The notes below the pieces were generated by a model. The model did no database searches and was not told the DNA's origin. It saw only the letters and a program-made list of their open reading frames with translations. The position numbers and the translations under genes are program-made. From NCBI GenBank assembly GCA_900471485.1, contig UCEU01000011.1, forward strand, positions 212,944-276,943: a DNA stretch of 64,000 nucleotides, read 5' to 3'. This DNA comes from Hyphomicrobiales bacterium. GTDB taxonomy: Bacteria; Pseudomonadota; Alphaproteobacteria; Rhizobiales; Rhizobiaceae. Shown piece by piece: positions 63,880-64,000 of the stretch (position 1 is the stretch's first letter; every line of letters starts with the position of its first letter).

Positions 63880-64000
63880 ACCCCCCTCTGCCCTGCCGGG
63901 CATCTCCCCCACAAGGGGGGAGATTGGCTGGGAGCACCCGCTCGCTCGACCTTCATTGTTTGGCGTAGACCTCACCGCTGGCCGATCTCCCCCCTTGTGG
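63880..64000. repeat. Palindromic intergenic repeat (RIME-like)
   Basis: CCACAAGGGGGGAGATTGGC (63909-63928) and its inverted near-copy GCCGATCTCCCCCCTTGTGG (63981-64000) flank about 52 bp. Rhizobial genomes are full of such CCACAAGGGGGGAGAT mosaic palindromes between genes. The element reaches the right edge and may extend beyond it. Confidence 0.7.

Overview
The window is chromosomal-type DNA from a member of the alphaproteobacteria, most probably Rhizobiaceae (Rhizobium, Ensifer or Agrobacterium relatives). The evidence is high GC content, GGAGG-type ribosome binding sites, lineage-typical families (DUF1489, BA14K, PAS_5, ATP12, BTLCP transglutaminase-like proteins, a LiuR-like MerR), a tandem glycine riboswitch before gcvT, and a rhizobial-type palindromic intergenic repeat at the right edge. 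I cannot name the species.

Layout. 1-2.2 kb: end of a phage-like element with an HK97-fold major capsid gene, a small HTH gene and several strong hairpins. 2.3-26 kb: ordinary core genes, including thrS, yidD, an IscU-like scaffold gene, folE, hisI, a patatin, a rhomboid protease, PilZ and PAS proteins, a DacF-type peptidase with a SPOR domain, sdaA, mgtE, a degenerate deformylase-like gene, a BON protein, lipB and tRNA-Leu(GAG). 26.5-42.4 kb: an arginine/ornithine catabolism and pH-homeostasis island. 42.7-47.9 kb: exonuclease III, small stress-type proteins, a GreA-like factor and a DMT exporter. 48-57.5 kb: pccA and pccB, with a glutathione-dependent formaldehyde detoxification set (adhC, gfa, fghA) between them. 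57.6-61 kb: a crcB-rluC-HAD-ATP12 run plus a lipoprotein gene. 62.4-63.8 kb: glycine riboswitch and gcvT, then an inverted repeat.

The arginine island is the most coherent system. Its parts are arginine deiminase (arcA), catabolic ornithine carbamoyltransferase (arcB), carbamate kinase (arcC), an AdiA-like arginine decarboxylase, a SpeF-like ornithine decarboxylase, a PotE-like putrescine/ornithine antiporter, a second AdiC-like antiporter, an orphan periplasmic amino-acid-binding protein, a CDF-family transporter, an Fnr/FixK-class regulator and a double-GAF histidine kinase. Ornithine made by ArcA and ArcB is the substrate of SpeF, so the genes could run arginine to citrulline to ornithine to putrescine, yielding ATP and consuming protons. 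A perfect TTGAT-N4-ATCAA box lies just upstream of the decarboxylase operon, which suggests control by the encoded regulator or another Fnr/FixK protein at low oxygen.

Other points of interest are a hairpin that buries the capsid gene's ribosome binding site, a candidate small RNA near 10.9 kb, an 11-bp-phased TCGAATT array near 13.7 kb, an almost perfect 24-bp operator upstream of the MerR gene, a deformylase homologue without its metal ligands, a short exported repeat protein, and an M50 metalloprotease fused to a possible SRPBCC-like domain. All calls come from reading the sequence and recalling family features; no database search was run.
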